A DNA stretch of 64,000 bases. Origin: Salvia splendens (lineage: Eukaryota; Streptophyta; Magnoliopsida; Lamiales; Lamiaceae). Both the position numbers and the translations under genes were made by a program. The DNA lies in assembly GCF_004379255.2 (NCBI RefSeq), contig NC_056036.1:41751576-41815575 (forward strand), given 5' to 3'. Positions 1-12,276 of this stretch are shown here, one piece after another (the stretch's first letter is position 1; each line of letters starts with the position of its first letter). The notes under the pieces are model-generated. The model was given only the letters and a program-made list of their open reading frames with translations. It had not been told where the DNA came from and did not search any database.

Positions 1-3000
1 GCTTTTAATTTTTACTCAATTATCTAAGTAATACAATAAATTATTCATACTCGAGAAATATACTACATGAGATCAATCTTAATTCCATTATCACTGAACC
101 ACCACTATTACTAAGAGGTATTGAGAACTAAAAGGGGTTTAAGAAAAGATTAAAAATAATTTTGGCTTATCATCATATCAAAATGCTAATTAACATGATT
201 AAAGGAAATGTCTAATACTATATAATTGTTTTATATCCTATTCGCACACCTCCAACTTGTAATCTAATGTTAACCCATTAAACTCATGGACAATTTGTTA
301 AATCACAATGTGCTCAACGATATTTAAAATGAATGTTTGAGGGGTTTGACGCCTAAAATTAGTTCGGACTTTCATCATAATTCTATAAAATAACAATAAT
401 AATAATAATAATAATAATATGTTTAATTATTACTCCTATTTTAAGAATGAAAATGACTTACCATTGCAAGGGCATGTAAGTCATTTCATATTGTCGTCTG
501 TTTGTAAATAATACTAGTGTGATGGAAAATAGTGAGACAAGAAGATTTGTGAAATCTTGAGATGGGCCATCGCCTGATTTGTCTCTTATTCTGCGGTCCA
601 ACGTGGGTGCCGTCGTTGTGGATGCACTTGGGATATTGGCGGGGACGAAAACCGGCCCGCTCCAATTAAAGACCGGTGGTCCCAATCGTATTCAAAATTT
701 TTGATTTGAAGGTAGAATAACTAATTATATAATCTCACTAAACTCATATACTAATAAAAATTAAAATATTAATGTTTTCTAAAAGCAAAGAAACAAAAAA
801 AAAATTGAAAATGCACTAACAAGAATTAAAACCCTAATCTACACGCACACAGAGTTCTACCACTACATCACCAAGTTTTCTTCGTCTTAAAAGGGTCCGG
901 TGCATTATTGAGCTTTTTTTAGGGTACAGACGTACCCCTCGCGTCCATGTGGATCCACCACTCATTCCAATTCTACATTAATTCCACAAAATCTAGAACC
1001 GGAACCGATCCAACAAGAATGGTTTTCTATAATATATAAGCGATTTCACTATAACCACCTCTCACTAGTGTTTTGTTGACCTTAAATCCAAATCCAAATC
1101 CAAATGTTTTTTTTTTCTAAATACAATGATTTATAAATACTGTTGGAGTTTATTGTGCACTCAATAATTGCAAAGGGAGAAGGGAACAAAGTTCCCCAAA
1201 AAAATGCCCTTTCTTTTCCACCATTTGAATAAAAGATAAGATAATAAATGGGGAGACCGTTTGTGAAGAATCTTAAACGCATTGTCATTTTCAAGAGGAC
1301 CCAACTTGGAAAAGCATATTATTGCCTTTGCCCTTATTCTTTGTAAGAAAAATCAAAATGTTACTTATATACTAAAATTATTTTTATTATTTAGAAAAAT
1401 GTTATATTTTGGTAAATCATGACGTGCACACTAAATATTTGTCGACGAATCACTTATTGTATTTACAGCTATTTTTCTTATCTTGGATTGTCACTTACTA
1501 GAATCATGAACCAATTATTTGATCCTAAAGTGGGATTGCTTACAACTATTTCTTTGTTAAAGAAAAACTTTTATCATATTCCAAGAGATCACATATACAT
1601 GCCAACCTAAAAATTCATAGCAAATATATGGTCTTTTCCCCCTAACTAGAGTTATTCAAAAAATTTAGTACCTTCGTTCCATATAAAATGACCATTTTTG
1701 AGCGAGACTAGATTTTAGATGGAATTATTTAGTGTATTAAGTTAGTAGAAAAAGATATAACTATTTTATAAAAAATCAGGTTTATCTACAACATTTTTCT
1801 GTGTTTAATTGCCCTGCAAGATAATGTGATGAGCTAGTAGTACTAGTAAGTACTTATTACACGCGTAAAAGGTAATAATAGCTATATTTTGAGGATTGTC
1901 ATATTGTAGTTCCTATATTTTAACAATTATTATATTGTACTTTCTATATTTTAATTAATGCATGAGTAGTTATAAAATTATTTTGGTAGGCTAGTATGAT
2001 AGTCCTACTACTACATTTAATTTTTGAAGATGAAATATGATAAGCATGCTACAACATAGTAGGACATAGATAAATTAATGTTTAGTTTGATATAAATCAG
2101 AAACAGTGTATGTGACGATATGAATATGTACGAATAAAAATGAAAAATTAAACACACATATATATGTATTTCTTTTATCAAATGAAAATTTTAAATCTTG
2201 AAACAGATTTTATTAAAGTAAAAACAACACTAAAGTAAGCTCGATTTCTATCAAAAATCATTTTAATAAAAAAAAATCTGAACTCAGAAAAAATTACTCC
2301 TGCATTGGTTCCGTGATTCCATCACCAACTTATGTAATTATTTCACATCTAAATTCTTGTAACAACTATTTATACGACCAACAAATGTCACGAAGAATAG
2401 TTATGAGTCCAAATGGACTATTTCATAAGTATGTTTGTGTAAGTATCTTACGTAAGTTACTGTTGCTGCTCCCCAAATTGATTCCAATTTTTGTTGATTT
2501 AAGAAAAACAAATACTTTATTACAAATCTAGAAATTTTTGTAATTTGGTAAACAGGGTAATTTGGTAATTTGGTTTGCGCCACAACAAAATAAGCAGGGT
2601 GCACTGACCTCACCCTTACGGAGCTGCAACCATTCTAATCCCCAATATACCCCCACCACCGTTTTCATTTACCACCTCCGGCCACCAAAATTTGTCTCAT
2701 TTTTTTTTGTTTTTTACAAGTTAATGTAGTAAAAGATGTTTTTTTTGCCACGAAGGACTAGTTTGGCCACGTTACTAAAATAAAATCGAGATAACTTAGG
2801 TTTAGCCCCTAACATTGCTTTGCTCGAACTAGACGCACAACTAGATTCTAGCCCTAGTGCCGCTTTAGTTCTGCCCGTCATAGGGCGTGATTCGCCATCG
2901 TCGCTCACTTTTCACCACCTCTGATCATGCTAGGGTTGTCGGCGCCGCATTTGAGAGAGAGAGATAGAGAGATTAGTAATTTTATAAATTCCAATACAAG

Positions 3001-3147
3001 AAGCAAACTTTGGTCAAGGAAGAAATGTGAAACCTTTTTAAATAGGAAAACATACCATGTTATTGTGTAGCTCCAACTTTTGTTGAGTCTACTTCACGCC
3101 ATATGCATCCCTTACACTAATTTATTCCCTTCAAAACCCCCCATCAC
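1..3147. other. AT-rich intergenic region upstream of the NAC gene
   Basis: I see no gene with a supportable reading frame here. It holds an (AAT)n microsatellite at about 395-418, poly-A/T runs, and a short Stowaway-like end near 1670 (a CCTTCGTTCC type motif). The open frame on the minus strand at 458-685 has no recognisable domain and lies in a slightly GC-richer patch. The last kilobase is presumably promoter of the NAC gene. Confidence 0.6.
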
Positions 3148-3155
3148 TATAAATA
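3148..3155 (+). promoter_or_regulatory. TATA box of the NAC gene
   Basis: TATAAATA lies 199 bp upstream of the NAC start codon, which suggests transcription starts near 3180. The inferred leader of about 165 nt is pyrimidine-rich (CTCTCTCCCC, CTTCTTCTT), as is common for plant 5' leaders. Confidence 0.65.
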
Positions 3156-3245
3156 AAGCACCCCAACTTTCCCCCTTATTCTTAACTCACCAAACAAACC
3201 CTCTCTCCCCTTTTTCTTCTTCTTAGTAACACTAACATATATTGA

Positions 3246-3293
3246 ATGTTTATGCATGACCATTTTCAACCACTCACAACACTAAACCTTTGA
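3246..3293 (+). promoter_or_regulatory. 15-codon upstream ORF in the NAC leader
   Basis: If transcription starts near 3180, the first AUG of the mRNA is at 3246. It opens a 15-residue frame ending in TGA at 3291-3293, 53 nt before the NAC start at 3347. A second in-frame AUG lies at 3252, and an out-of-frame AUG at 3256. Such a uORF could lower translation of the main frame; this is inference from position only. Confidence 0.4.
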
Positions 3294-3346
3294 GACCCAA
3301 AGGCTTTTTTTATTCAATCAAAACCTTTTTGTTTTGTGAGAAATTT

Positions 3347-4265
3347 ATGGAGAAAGTAATAAAACATGAGGCGTTGAGATTGCCACCGGGCTTCCGGTTC
3401 CACCCCACGGACGAAGAGCTCGTGGTACAATACTTAAAGCGCAAGGTACTCTCCCATCCCATCCCCGCCTCCATCATCTCCGAATTCGACGTCTGCAAGG
3501 CCGACCCCTGGGATTTGCCAGGTAATTGATAAATCGGGAACCATTATTTATCCTCTTTTTTTAATAAAAAAAAATTAAAAGTGTCTAATCATATCATCAT
3601 CATTATCATTATTATAGGAGATTCTGAGGAGAGGTACTTCTTCAGCACCAAAGAAGCAAAGTATCCGACCGGAAACCGGTCGAACCGGGCCACCGTGTCC
3701 GGCTACTGGAAAGCCACCGGTTTGGACAAGCAAATCGTGGGCACGAGCCGCCAAGTTGTCGGGATGAAGAAAACACTTGTCTTCTACAGAGGCAAGCCGC
3801 CCAAGGGCGGCCGGACAGATTGGATCATGCATGAGTACCGCCTCTTCACCACGACCGCCGCCCCGCCGCCCAAGGTCAGCCTCTCCTCCATCGTGAATTG
3901 AGACGTTTCTTTTTTAAAAAAAATTAAAAGAGAAAAAAAAGTTACAAAATTTTTTCAAAGGAAATGAATCAATTAACTGTGGAACATCTCAAAAAGGAAT
4001 ACGAATCAATTAACCTGACACGTTAATTTTGTTGCAGGAAAGCTGGGTTCTCTGCAGAGTATTTTTAAAGAGGAGGGGAGGAGCTCCGGCACCGGTGTTC
4101 TACGATTTCATGGCAAAGGAGAGGGCGGATTTGAAAGGTAATTGTAGCTCTGGATCGAGTGGAATCACGCAGATTTCTTCTCCTGAGATTGAAGAAGAAG
4201 AAGAAGAAGGAAGTAGTTGTAGTAGTTTTCCATCTACTTTTACAAGGAAGCAGTCTTCTAATTAA
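3347..4265 (+). CDS. NAC-domain transcription factor, VNI2/NAC083-like
   Basis: Three exons, 3347-3521, 3618-3874 and 4038-4265, join through GT-AG introns to give 219 residues. The NAC domain spans about 11-155 and keeps the subdomains in order: [14 protein letters not shown], the DPWDLPG block, [28 protein letters not shown] with [10 protein letters not shown], and DWIMHEYRL then WVLCRVF. This is a nuclear DNA-binding and dimerisation fold. The closest family I recall is VNI2/NAC083, because of the [16 protein letters not shown] stretch, the [10 protein letters not shown] motif and the acidic, Ser-rich tail (about 191-208). In Arabidopsis VNI2 represses xylem vessel genes and links ABA signalling to leaf ageing; the role here is inferred. 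The tail is shorter than I recall for that protein. The start is the first in-frame ATG, since the frame is open further upstream only from a TTG. Confidence 0.9.
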
Positions 4266-6105
4266 TTTAAGTGTATAGATTTTCTTTTTTTCTCCCAATA
4301 TTTCTTTTTAATCAAGTAATCTCTCAACTTTCTTGCACTCCATCAAAAGGATTAATTAGCCACTAATTACATCATTATTGCGCTTAAAAATAAGTCACCA
4401 TAAAACGTAATTTAAATCACTGTACAAAAGACTATTATAGATATAAATCGTACCAGAAAAATTCTTCTTTTAACATTTTGAATACGAAATAAAGATTATA
4501 CAATTCTATCGAAAATAAATTTTGCGAATGTTCTGCTCTAATTGATAGTTCAGAGGTCTCGTGTTAATATGATCAGCTAGTAAATAAAGAACCATTATTG
4601 ATCGTCAATACATTTCTAGCTCTTTCGCCATGCCTAAGCAAAAAACATTATTCAAGAATGGGCAAAAGTTAAAAGATGGGAAAAAAAATTGAATGTGAAA
4701 AAGCAAAAAGTATCTAAATTTTCACCACTCAAATTTTCCTTATCATTTTGTTAATCAATTCACCAAATTCAATTTTATATACTCTCTCAAATTCTTAAAA
4801 TTTCCTTAATATTTTTTTTTATCCTTGAAAATTGTATGTCACATGACCTTTGCATTGGATTCCATGGAACCTAAAAAGGCAAATATTTCAAGAATCAAAT
4901 CCCACATTGAATCGATCAAATATTAATTTGGGATTCCAAAATATTTGAAAATTCTTGTAAGGAAATGAAGCTTCTTTTATTAGGGGAACAGAAATAACTA
5001 AACTTTGAAAACAGAGGACCAGTAGGTGAGTTGAGAGGCAATCAATTCCCACAAGTTATTTCATTTTATTTAATTACTTTGATTGGCTAACCCATCCTTT
5101 GTTTCAATTCTTTGGGCCATGTTTGATTGGACACGAATCTAAATTGAGCACGGCAAAGTTTAATTTAATTCTTGTGTTTTGCACCTTATAATAATATACT
5201 AGTCGTATTGATTAATGAATTCAATACAATAGACTAGTATGTTACGTTACGTACAAGCATCGGACATGCAAAGTCCTCATAGTAGTAGTTGACTCACCTT
5301 AAATATATTTTTATATTAGAGTACCAAAATACTTCCTCCATCCAGAAAAAATGGCGTGGCGTTAGTAACATCTTAATGTTAGTAGTGTTTTTACGTTGTG
5401 AGGCACATGGACGGACTTAGGTGGGATCGATTGACTCCATTGTCGGTTCAAGAAATTGCTGGAAAACTCTATTAGTCAGCTTCAGACCCCAGAATAACTC
5501 TGCCTATAACTCAACCCTTTTTCTTTCTATCATGCAAAATGATACTACGATGCTTGGAAGTCATACTCATACTTGCCTCGAAGAAACAATTTTGGAAACT
5601 TATCACCGGGTGTGAACAGTTGGTTAAGACAAAATGAAACGAAGAGGGAGGCAAGATATGCTCATGTCTGAAGCAAAGCATAGGTCGTTGTTTTACGATC
5701 GTTTAGTAAAAAAATTACTACTAGTTGCTTAGAGGTTGATCGAGAATTTTCACCTCACAAGTTTCATTTTTTAAATCAGTCAGTGTCACATAGTAAACAT
5801 GTTATGTGATAATTTGGATAGTTTAAGAAGGACTTATGATTGATGAGATCAATGAAAGGAAAATGGCAAGTGACAAGTGGGTGATGGAGGGATTAATTGT
5901 CCACAATTATTAAGCAAATTGTACTAAGGGGAAAAAATTCTCCAAAAAAAAAGCAAAAAATGAAAAATATACTAAAAAAAACACATAAAAACAGAACACC
6001 AAAGTATTAAAATTGCCGACCAAAGTTCCTTGTGACAATGGTGCAGAATTATCTAATGCTGTTGGAGTTCTTCACGTCACCTTTTCTATAAGTTTATTAT
6101 CACAT
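4266..6105. other. Intergenic region between the NAC gene and the copia element
   Basis: AT-rich DNA without a supportable gene. The first few hundred bases are probably NAC 3' UTR and terminator. A Stowaway-like end (CTTCCTCCATCCAG) occurs near 5334. The plus-strand frame at 5421-5615 has no recognisable domain. Confidence 0.6.
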
Positions 6106-7206
6106 TGTTGGTTTCTGGGATTACAAGATAACAAAACCGGGCGTAATACAACCCAAAAGAAGGAATACAAAAAGAACTGAAGTTACAACGAAAATGAAAC
6201 GACTAAACCAGTATGCTATGACAGCCGAGTCGAGGAGGCCTCTTCCCGCAAGACGAGATACGCCCCGGTAGTGCTCTCGGTTTGGCGTGTCGTCCCCAAA
6301 GGTAAAACGGCTACGTCTCTTCTGATGCAGCACCGCAATCAGCAGAGCTCCGGCGAACGGGATGGAGGAGAGGGCAGAGCTTCGACAGAAAGACAATGCA
6401 GGGAGAGGGAGAGAGCTTATGCAGAGAATGCTTGTAGGTGTGTGTCCTAATGCAGTGGTATGGCTAGCCTATTTATAGGCCAACCACCATGCAGGGTCAA
6501 CCAGCCATTGAAGGCTCATCATGGCAAAAACGTAACCGACGTCGGTTACAGGCGTGTGGCTGTAATGTGCCACCCGTGTGTGGAGCGTGTGGATTTCTCA
6601 CGTGGCAACCGTGACTGTGCCTCGCTTGACGACGTGTCAAGCCACTTGGATTGCTGACTCGGCGGTGGTCCAAAAAGAATAGTTTGGGCCAAGCACCAAG
6701 CCCAAAGACCACCCAAAGACCAATTGCCAAGATCCAAGATCAAGATCGAGATCGAGATCGAGATCGAGATCGGGCTCGGGCCCGAGGCCCGCGGCCCGCG
6801 ACCGCGAGCACGAGCACGTGCACGGGCGGCGGCGGCGGCGCGCGCGTGTGCGCGCGTGTGGGCTCTTTCACCCATCTTGGTCCACTATAATTATTAAGTA
6901 ACATAAAGTCACTTAATTTATACACATTAAAGATGTGTTAATCCTCCAATGTGGGATAATTAACACTAGTTAATTATTCCCTAAGCTCCATCTCCAAGCT
7001 TTAATTAAAAGCTAATTATGCCCAACTTTAATCCACTATTTCTCACTCACCGGAAATCGGATTTGAGAAAGTGAATATACTACATTTACCTACGTAAAAT
7101 GTAGATCGACGCTATGTCATTTAATTTCACAAAATTAAATGTCTCGTCACATTTATTATTTGGTCAAAATCCATTGACCGGGCATATTTAATCCATGATT
7201 TTTACA
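6106..7206 (-). repeat. 3' LTR of the copia element (1101 bp)
   Basis: On the element strand U3 starts at 7206 and a TATA box (TATAAATA) lies at 6477-6470. U3 holds a (GATCGA)n hexamer run at about 6744-6774, a GC-rich patch (about 6775-6860) and a G-box CACGTG at 6815-6820. It also has about 110 bp (roughly 6630-6740) that are absent from the other LTR. Confidence 0.93.
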
Positions 7207-7772
7207 ATCCCCCACATGAGTGGAAATAGCCGAATGCATATGCATGCAGACACAAGCTCAACCCTCGCGAGGTATATAAGCATAAGGATAGGTAGTTGTT
7301 GACTTTGAACCCTCCATAGTCGACACCATCGGATACACAGGCGGCTTAGTAGCGCGATGCTTTGAACTAATCCCCCACGGCGTGCACCGAGACAATGGTG
7401 TTAACACTTAAACACCTCAACCTCATCCGTTCTCACGTTTTGTGTCCATTGCGGTCTTGGACACCACTTTGGATTCATAAGTGCGTTTTTTATGAAGCGA
7501 CCACACTTCGCACTTACGTAGGTGATTCTTAGTCAAGTACCTTGCCATACTTGGTCTCTTTGAGAATTCCATCTCTTTGAGATCCTTAAGAACCATTAAA
7601 AGTCATAGACTTAGCCTTTACCACGAGGCAAGTTCTCCAACACTCTATTGCTCTCTAGGGAATAGATATAGTTTGAGTGTTTTTCCATGAACTCTCATAG
7701 CTTAGTTGTCCCTTTGAACCAAGTTCTTGGGATCTCCAGTCATCATGGTTGGGTTACCACTATGACAATTCT
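7207..7772 (-). other. Copia internal 3' untranslated region with polypurine tract
   Basis: This 566 bp stretch separates the polyprotein stop from the 3' LTR. It ends on the element strand in the purine-rich ATGTGGGGGAT next to the LTR, the likely plus-strand primer. I see no other coding sequence in it. Confidence 0.8.
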
Positions 7773-10700
7773 TTAGTTTGTGGATTTCAAACCCATTCCC
7801 TCTAGCAACTTATTCATTTGATCACGGTTTAACCCTTTGGTTAGCGGATCCGCTAGATTATCTATTGACTTCACATAGTCAATTGTAATCACCCCTGTTG
7901 TGATCAAATGTCTCACGGTGTTATGTCGTCGACGTATATGTCGAGACTTACCGTTATAGAAACCATTGTTTGCCCTTCCAATAGCCGCTTGGCTATCGCA
8001 GTGAATCAGCACTGGTGGCACTGGCTTAGACCAACATGGAATGTCTTCAAGGAAGTTCTTAAGCCACTCGGCTTCCTCACCAGCCTTATCCAAGGCAATG
8101 AACTCCGATTCCATTGTTGATCGGGCTATACAGGTCTGTTTTGTGGATTTCCACGATACAGCACCACCCCCAATAGTAAAGACATATCCACTTGTTGAAA
8201 GTGAGTCTCTATTATCGGATATCCAATTGGCATCACAGTACCCTTCAAGCACCGGGGGGTATCTCGAGAAGTGTAGCCCAAGATTTTGAGTGTGTTTTAA
8301 ATATCTCAAAACCCTCACAAGAGCTCTCCAATGCTCTTTGCTTGGATTGCTCGTGTAACGACTTAACTTGTTCACGGCACAAGCAATGTCAGGTCGAGTG
8401 CAATTAGTCAAGTACATAATGCACCCGATGACCCGTGCATACTCTTCTTGTGCAACGGGCTCGCCTTTGTTTTTGCTCAAGTGAACGTCGAGTTCAATTG
8501 GAGTCTTAACCGGCGCGCCATCATAGGCTTTGAATTTATTCAATATCTTCTCAACATAATGTGATTGTGTTAAGATGATTCCATCATTCGTTCTTAGAAT
8601 CTTCATTCCAAGAATTACATCGGCTAGACCCATGTCTTTCATGTCAAAGTTTCTCTTTAACATGGCCTTTGTATCGTTAATTACTTGAGTGTTGCTACCC
8701 AAGATTAACATATCATCAACGTAGAGACACACTATAACATGACCATTATTAGTGCTCTTGATGTAGACACATTTGTCGCACTCGTTGATTTTAAACCCAT
8801 TTGATAACATCACATTATCAAACTTCAAGTGCCATTGCAATGGCGCTTGTTTCAATCCATATAGGGATTTCACGAGCTTGCATACCTTTTTCTCTTGTCC
8901 AGGTACTACAAACCCTTCGGGTTGTTCCATGTAGATTTCGTCTTCTAGTTCACCATTCAGAAACGCGGTCTTTACATCCATTTGATGAATCTCGAGATTG
9001 TGCAATGCAGCAATAGCGAGAAGCACCCGGATAGATGTAATCCTTGTTACAGGTGAATAGGTATCGAAGAAGTCATGTCCTTCTTTTTGTTTAAAACCCT
9101 TTACTACTAATCGGGCTTTATACTTATCAACTGTTCCATCGGCCTTAAACTTTCTTTTAAGAACCCATTTGCATCCTAAAGGTTTAGCACCTTCGGGCAA
9201 ATCAACCAACACCCATGTGTGGTTCAGCAAAATTGAATCAATTTCGCTTTGAACAGCTTCTCTCCAATGCAGCCCGTCTGGGCCAGCAAAGGCTACTTTT
9301 ATCGATGTTGGTTCTTCATCCAACATGAAAGCAATGTAGTCAGGACCAAAAGTTTTTGGTGTTCTGACTCTATTACCACGTCTTAGTACTGTATCTTTTG
9401 GATCGGGCCTTGCACGCTTGCGCGATTCAGGTTCCGCATCTGTTGATTTAGAACTAGTGGCTTCTTCTTCCACTTGTTTAGAACTAGTGGCTTCTTCAAT
9501 TCTTGTCTCAGAATTGGTTGATACCTTTTCCTTATCTTTGCAAGGAAAGGTATTTTCGAGAAATACAGCATTCCTCGACTCAATTGTTGTTCCTACTGTG
9601 ATAGTCGATATTTCAGACTTGTGAACAACAAATCGATATGCACTACTGTTAAGTGCATATCCAATGAAGATGCAATCAACCGTCTTAGGTCCGATTGTAA
9701 CTTCTTTGGGCGGAGGAACCATCACCTTTGCCAAACACCCCCACACTTTGAGGTATTTGTAGGATGGCTTCCTTCCCTTCCACAACTCATAAGGAGTAAC
9801 ATCTTTTCCTTTGAGAGGGATTTTATTCAAGATATAGTTTGCTGTCAAAACAGCTTCCCCCCACATGTTATGTGGTAATCCTGAACTGAGTAGCAGTGCA
9901 TTCATCATCTCTTTTAGAGTTCGATTCTTGCGTTCTGCAACACCATTAGATTGTGGTGAATATGGAGCAGTTGTTTGATGAATTATACCACTTGCGTTGC
10001 ATAACTCCTCAAACGGGGCTACATATTCGCCTCCTCTATCGCTTCGAATCATTTTGATTTTACAACCAAGTTGATTCTCAACTTCGTTCTTATAATTTTT
10101 GAACGCCTCTATTGCTTCATCTTTGCTTCTTAAAAGATAAATGTAGCAATATCTTGTGCAATCATCTATGAAAGTGATAAAGTACTTTTTACCACCTCTA
10201 GTTTGCAACATCTTTAAATCACATACATCCGTGTGAATTAATTCAAGGGGTTTTGTGCTTCGTTCAACCGAGTGAAACGGCAACTTAGTCATTTTTGCTT
10301 CAAGACAAATTTCACATTTATCTTGGATATCCAATTCATTAGCCTTTAGTAAATCTAAATTTACTAATCTTTTAATGGCTTTTGAATTTACATGTCCCAA
10401 TCTACAATGCCACAAATTTGAAGACTCAATCAAATAAGAGGAAGTAGATGCTTTATTCTTATTGGCCAATGGCTTCGCAACACTTCGAGTTGCTACACTA
10501 AGCTTGAAAAGCCCATCGGTTACATAACCTTTTCCGATGGATTTTCCAAACTTATACAAGACAAACCTATCGGACTCAAATACAAGTTTAAACCCTTTAT
10601 TAACTAGTATTGATCCTGACACTAGGTTCTTGCGGATGTCCGGGACATGCAGCACATCCTTCAAAGTGATAGTTAGGCCAGACGTCATCATGAGAATCAC

Positions 10701-12197
10701 GTTGCCAACGCCGAGGACTTCTGACGATGCTTGATTCCCCATGTTGATCTTCCTCCCTTCAACAGCAGTGTAGGAGGCAAACTTGCTCCTGTCGGAGCAA
10801 ACATGAGCAGTAGCGCCGGTGTCGATGTACCAGCCTCCCTTGTTATCAACAAGGTTAACCTCTTCAGTGACCACTGCAATGAGGTCGTTCTCATCCCAGT
10901 CCTTGAACTCCTTCTCAACGACGTGGGCTGCCGGCTTCTTCTTCTTGCTGCGGCAGTCTTTGGCAAAGTGGCCCGGTTTGCCACATTTGTAGCAGTCGCC
11001 TTCAAACTTCTTTGAAGGCTGCTTTCCCTTCCCTTTGTCGTTTGGACGGTTTGGGCGAGGGCGTTTGTTGGAGGGACCGCCCCGCTCCAACAGGTTGGCT
11101 TTGGCTTCATTTGGGGTGAAGCCCTTAGCCTTTTGATCACTTTTGCGCACGTCGGCCTCAATGCGCAACTTCACGATCAAGTCTTCAAGGGTCATCTGCT
11201 TTCGCTTGTGCTTGAGATAACTCTTGAAGTCCTTCCAACTTGGAGGGAGCTTGTCAATGATCGTGCACCTTAGGAACTTATCGGGCAAGGTCATCCCTTC
11301 AGCCACTAAGGAGTGGATGATCATTTGGAGCTCTTGGACTTGCTCCATGATGGGTCGAGAGTCGACCATCTTGTAGTCCATAAACTTGGATGCTACAACC
11401 TGTTCAGTCCCTGCAGCATTGTCTATGCTATATTTCTTCTCTAGGCTTTCCCACATTTGTTTAGATGTGGTTACATTGGAGTATACATTATAGAGGCTAT
11501 CATCTAATGCACTTAAAATAAAGTTTTTACATAGATAATCCCCTTTTCTCCAAGCTTCATAGTCCGCCATGACTTCGAGCCTAGTCTCTTGGTCGCTTGG
11601 TGCGGGCGGCTCGTTCTCCGTGAGGAAGTTGGCGACGCCCAATGTTGTCAAGTAGAACAACATCTTTTGATACCACCTCTTGAAGTCTGATCCTCCAAAC
11701 TTGGGTGGTTTCTCGGCAGGTGGCATCATTCTTGGTGCCAAAGGTGCCGCAGTTGGTCCTTGGAAGGAACCAATTCCGTTGCCCCCGAAGGAGCCAACAA
11801 CTTGATTGGGCATAGAGCCCCCACCATTCATGTTGGGCATAGAGCCCGCCATGGTCGTACCAGCCCCGAAGGGACTAGCACCCGCATGAGACCCGAAGGC
11901 CCCAGCATTCGTGTTGATCCCGAAAGATCCAACACTAGTATTGAGCCCGAAGGCACCAACACTCGATCCATTAAAGGATCCGAAGGAACCACTAAAAGTG
12001 GAACCAACCGAACCACCAAAGGTGGAACCAGTGGACGCCCCGAAGGGGTTGTCCCAAACCCAAGGGACGGTGGATGAAGCGGCTGGGAAGCCAGGAGTTG
12101 GCATCATCGAGGGAATCGATGAAGTGTTGACCGGTCCAGGAATGGCGGCGGTGGCGTTGGCAGCAGCAGTGTTGGATTCCGTCGACATCTCCAGCAA
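7773..12197 (-). CDS. Copia gag-pol polyprotein, uninterrupted
   Basis: One frame of 1474 residues encodes the retrotransposon proteins. Order: a low-complexity N-terminus rich in Phe-Gly (about 50-150); Gag core (about 160-355); a CCHC zinc knuckle starting [10 protein letters not shown] at 402; aspartic protease with DTGA at 459-462; GAG-pre-integrase and HHCC zinc (His597/His602, Cys628/Cys631); integrase catalytic Asp657, Asp720 and Glu755; reverse transcriptase with YVDD at 1159-1162; and RNase H with Asp1322, Glu near 1364 and Asp1401. The protease-integrase-RT-RNase H order defines Ty1/copia. All the catalytic residues looked for are present and there is no stop or frameshift, so the copy may be functional. 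The start at 12197 leaves a leader of only 79 nt after the 5' LTR. Confidence 0.95.
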   Translation of the reverse strand: MLEMSTESNTAAANATAAIPGPVNTSSIPSMMPTPGFPAASSTVPWVWDNPFGASTGSTFGGSVGSTFSGSFGSFNGSSVGAFGLNTSVGSFGINTNAGAFGSHAGASPFGAGTTMAGSMPNMNGGGSMPNQVVGSFGGNGIGSFQGPTAAPLAPRMMPPAEKPPKFGGSDFKRWYQKMLFYLTTLGVANFLTENEPPAPSDQETRLEVMADYEAWRKGDYLCKNFILSALDDSLYNVYSNVTTSKQMWESLEKKYSIDNAAGTEQVVASKFMDYKMVDSRPIMEQVQELQMIIHSLVAEGMTLPDKFLRCTIIDKLPPSWKDFKSYLKHKRKQMTLEDLIVKLRIEADVRKSDQKAKGFTPNEAKANLLERGGPSNKRPRPNRPNDKGKGKQPSKKFEGDCYKCGKPGHFAKDCRSKKKKPAAHVVEKEFKDWDENDLIAVVTEEVNLVDNKGGWYIDTGATAHVCSDRSKFASYTAVEGRKINMGNQASSEVLGVGNVILMMTSGLTITLKDVLHVPDIRKNLVSGSILVNKGFKLVFESDRFVLYKFGKSIGKGYVTDGLFKLSVATRSVAKPLANKNKASTSSYLIESSNLWHCRLGHVNSKAIKRLVNLDLLKANELDIQDKCEICLEAKMTKLPFHSVERSTKPLELIHTDVCDLKMLQTRGGKKYFITFIDDCTRYCYIYLLRSKDEAIEAFKNYKNEVENQLGCKIKMIRSDRGGEYVAPFEELCNASGIIHQTTAPYSPQSNGVAERKNRTLKEMMNALLLSSGLPHNMWGEAVLTANYILNKIPLKGKDVTPYELWKGRKPSYKYLKVWGCLAKVMVPPPKEVTIGPKTVDCIFIGYALNSSAYRFVVHKSEISTITVGTTIESRNAVFLENTFPCKDKEKVSTNSETRIEEATSSKQVEEEATSSKSTDAEPESRKRARPDPKDTVLRRGNRVRTPKTFGPDYIAFMLDEEPTSIKVAFAGPDGLHWREAVQSEIDSILLNHTWVLVDLPEGAKPLGCKWVLKRKFKADGTVDKYKARLVVKGFKQKEGHDFFDTYSPVTRITSIRVLLAIAALHNLEIHQMDVKTAFLNGELEDEIYMEQPEGFVVPGQEKKVCKLVKSLYGLKQAPLQWHLKFDNVMLSNGFKINECDKCVYIKSTNNGHVIVCLYVDDMLILGSNTQVINDTKAMLKRNFDMKDMGLADVILGMKILRTNDGIILTQSHYVEKILNKFKAYDGAPVKTPIELDVHLSKNKGEPVAQEEYARVIGCIMYLTNCTRPDIACAVNKLSRYTSNPSKEHWRALVRVLRYLKHTQNLGLHFSRYPPVLEGYCDANWISDNRDSLSTSGYVFTIGGGAVSWKSTKQTCIARSTMESEFIALDKAGEEAEWLKNFLEDIPCWSKPVPPVLIHCDSQAAIGRANNGFYNGKSRHIRRRHNTVRHLITTGVITIDYVKSIDNLADPLTKGLNRDQMNKLLEGMGLKSTN

Positions 12198-12276
12198 AAG
12201 GTGTTAATGTTTCGGAAGTTTTAGTTCAGTTTAGAAGTTCAAATTCCTTCAAAGGCAAGATATCTCGTCTTGCGAT
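12198..12276 (-). other. Copia 5' leader / primer-binding region
   Basis: Only 79 bp lie between the 5' LTR and the polyprotein ATG. Immediately after the LTR the element strand reads ATCGCAAGACGAG, not the usual plant-copia initiator-Met primer site TGGTATCAGAGC. The priming tRNA is therefore unclear from sequence alone. Confidence 0.6.

Noticed and set aside
458..685. Minus-strand open frame of 75 codons in a GC-richer patch
   Set aside because: No domain, no splice partners and no continuation on either side. Composition alone is not enough to call a gene.
6546..6925. Overlapping frames on both strands with Arg/Asp/Ser dipeptide runs
   Set aside because: They are translations of the GATCGA hexamer and GC-rich repeat in the LTR, not genes. 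The same applies to 12749-12981.
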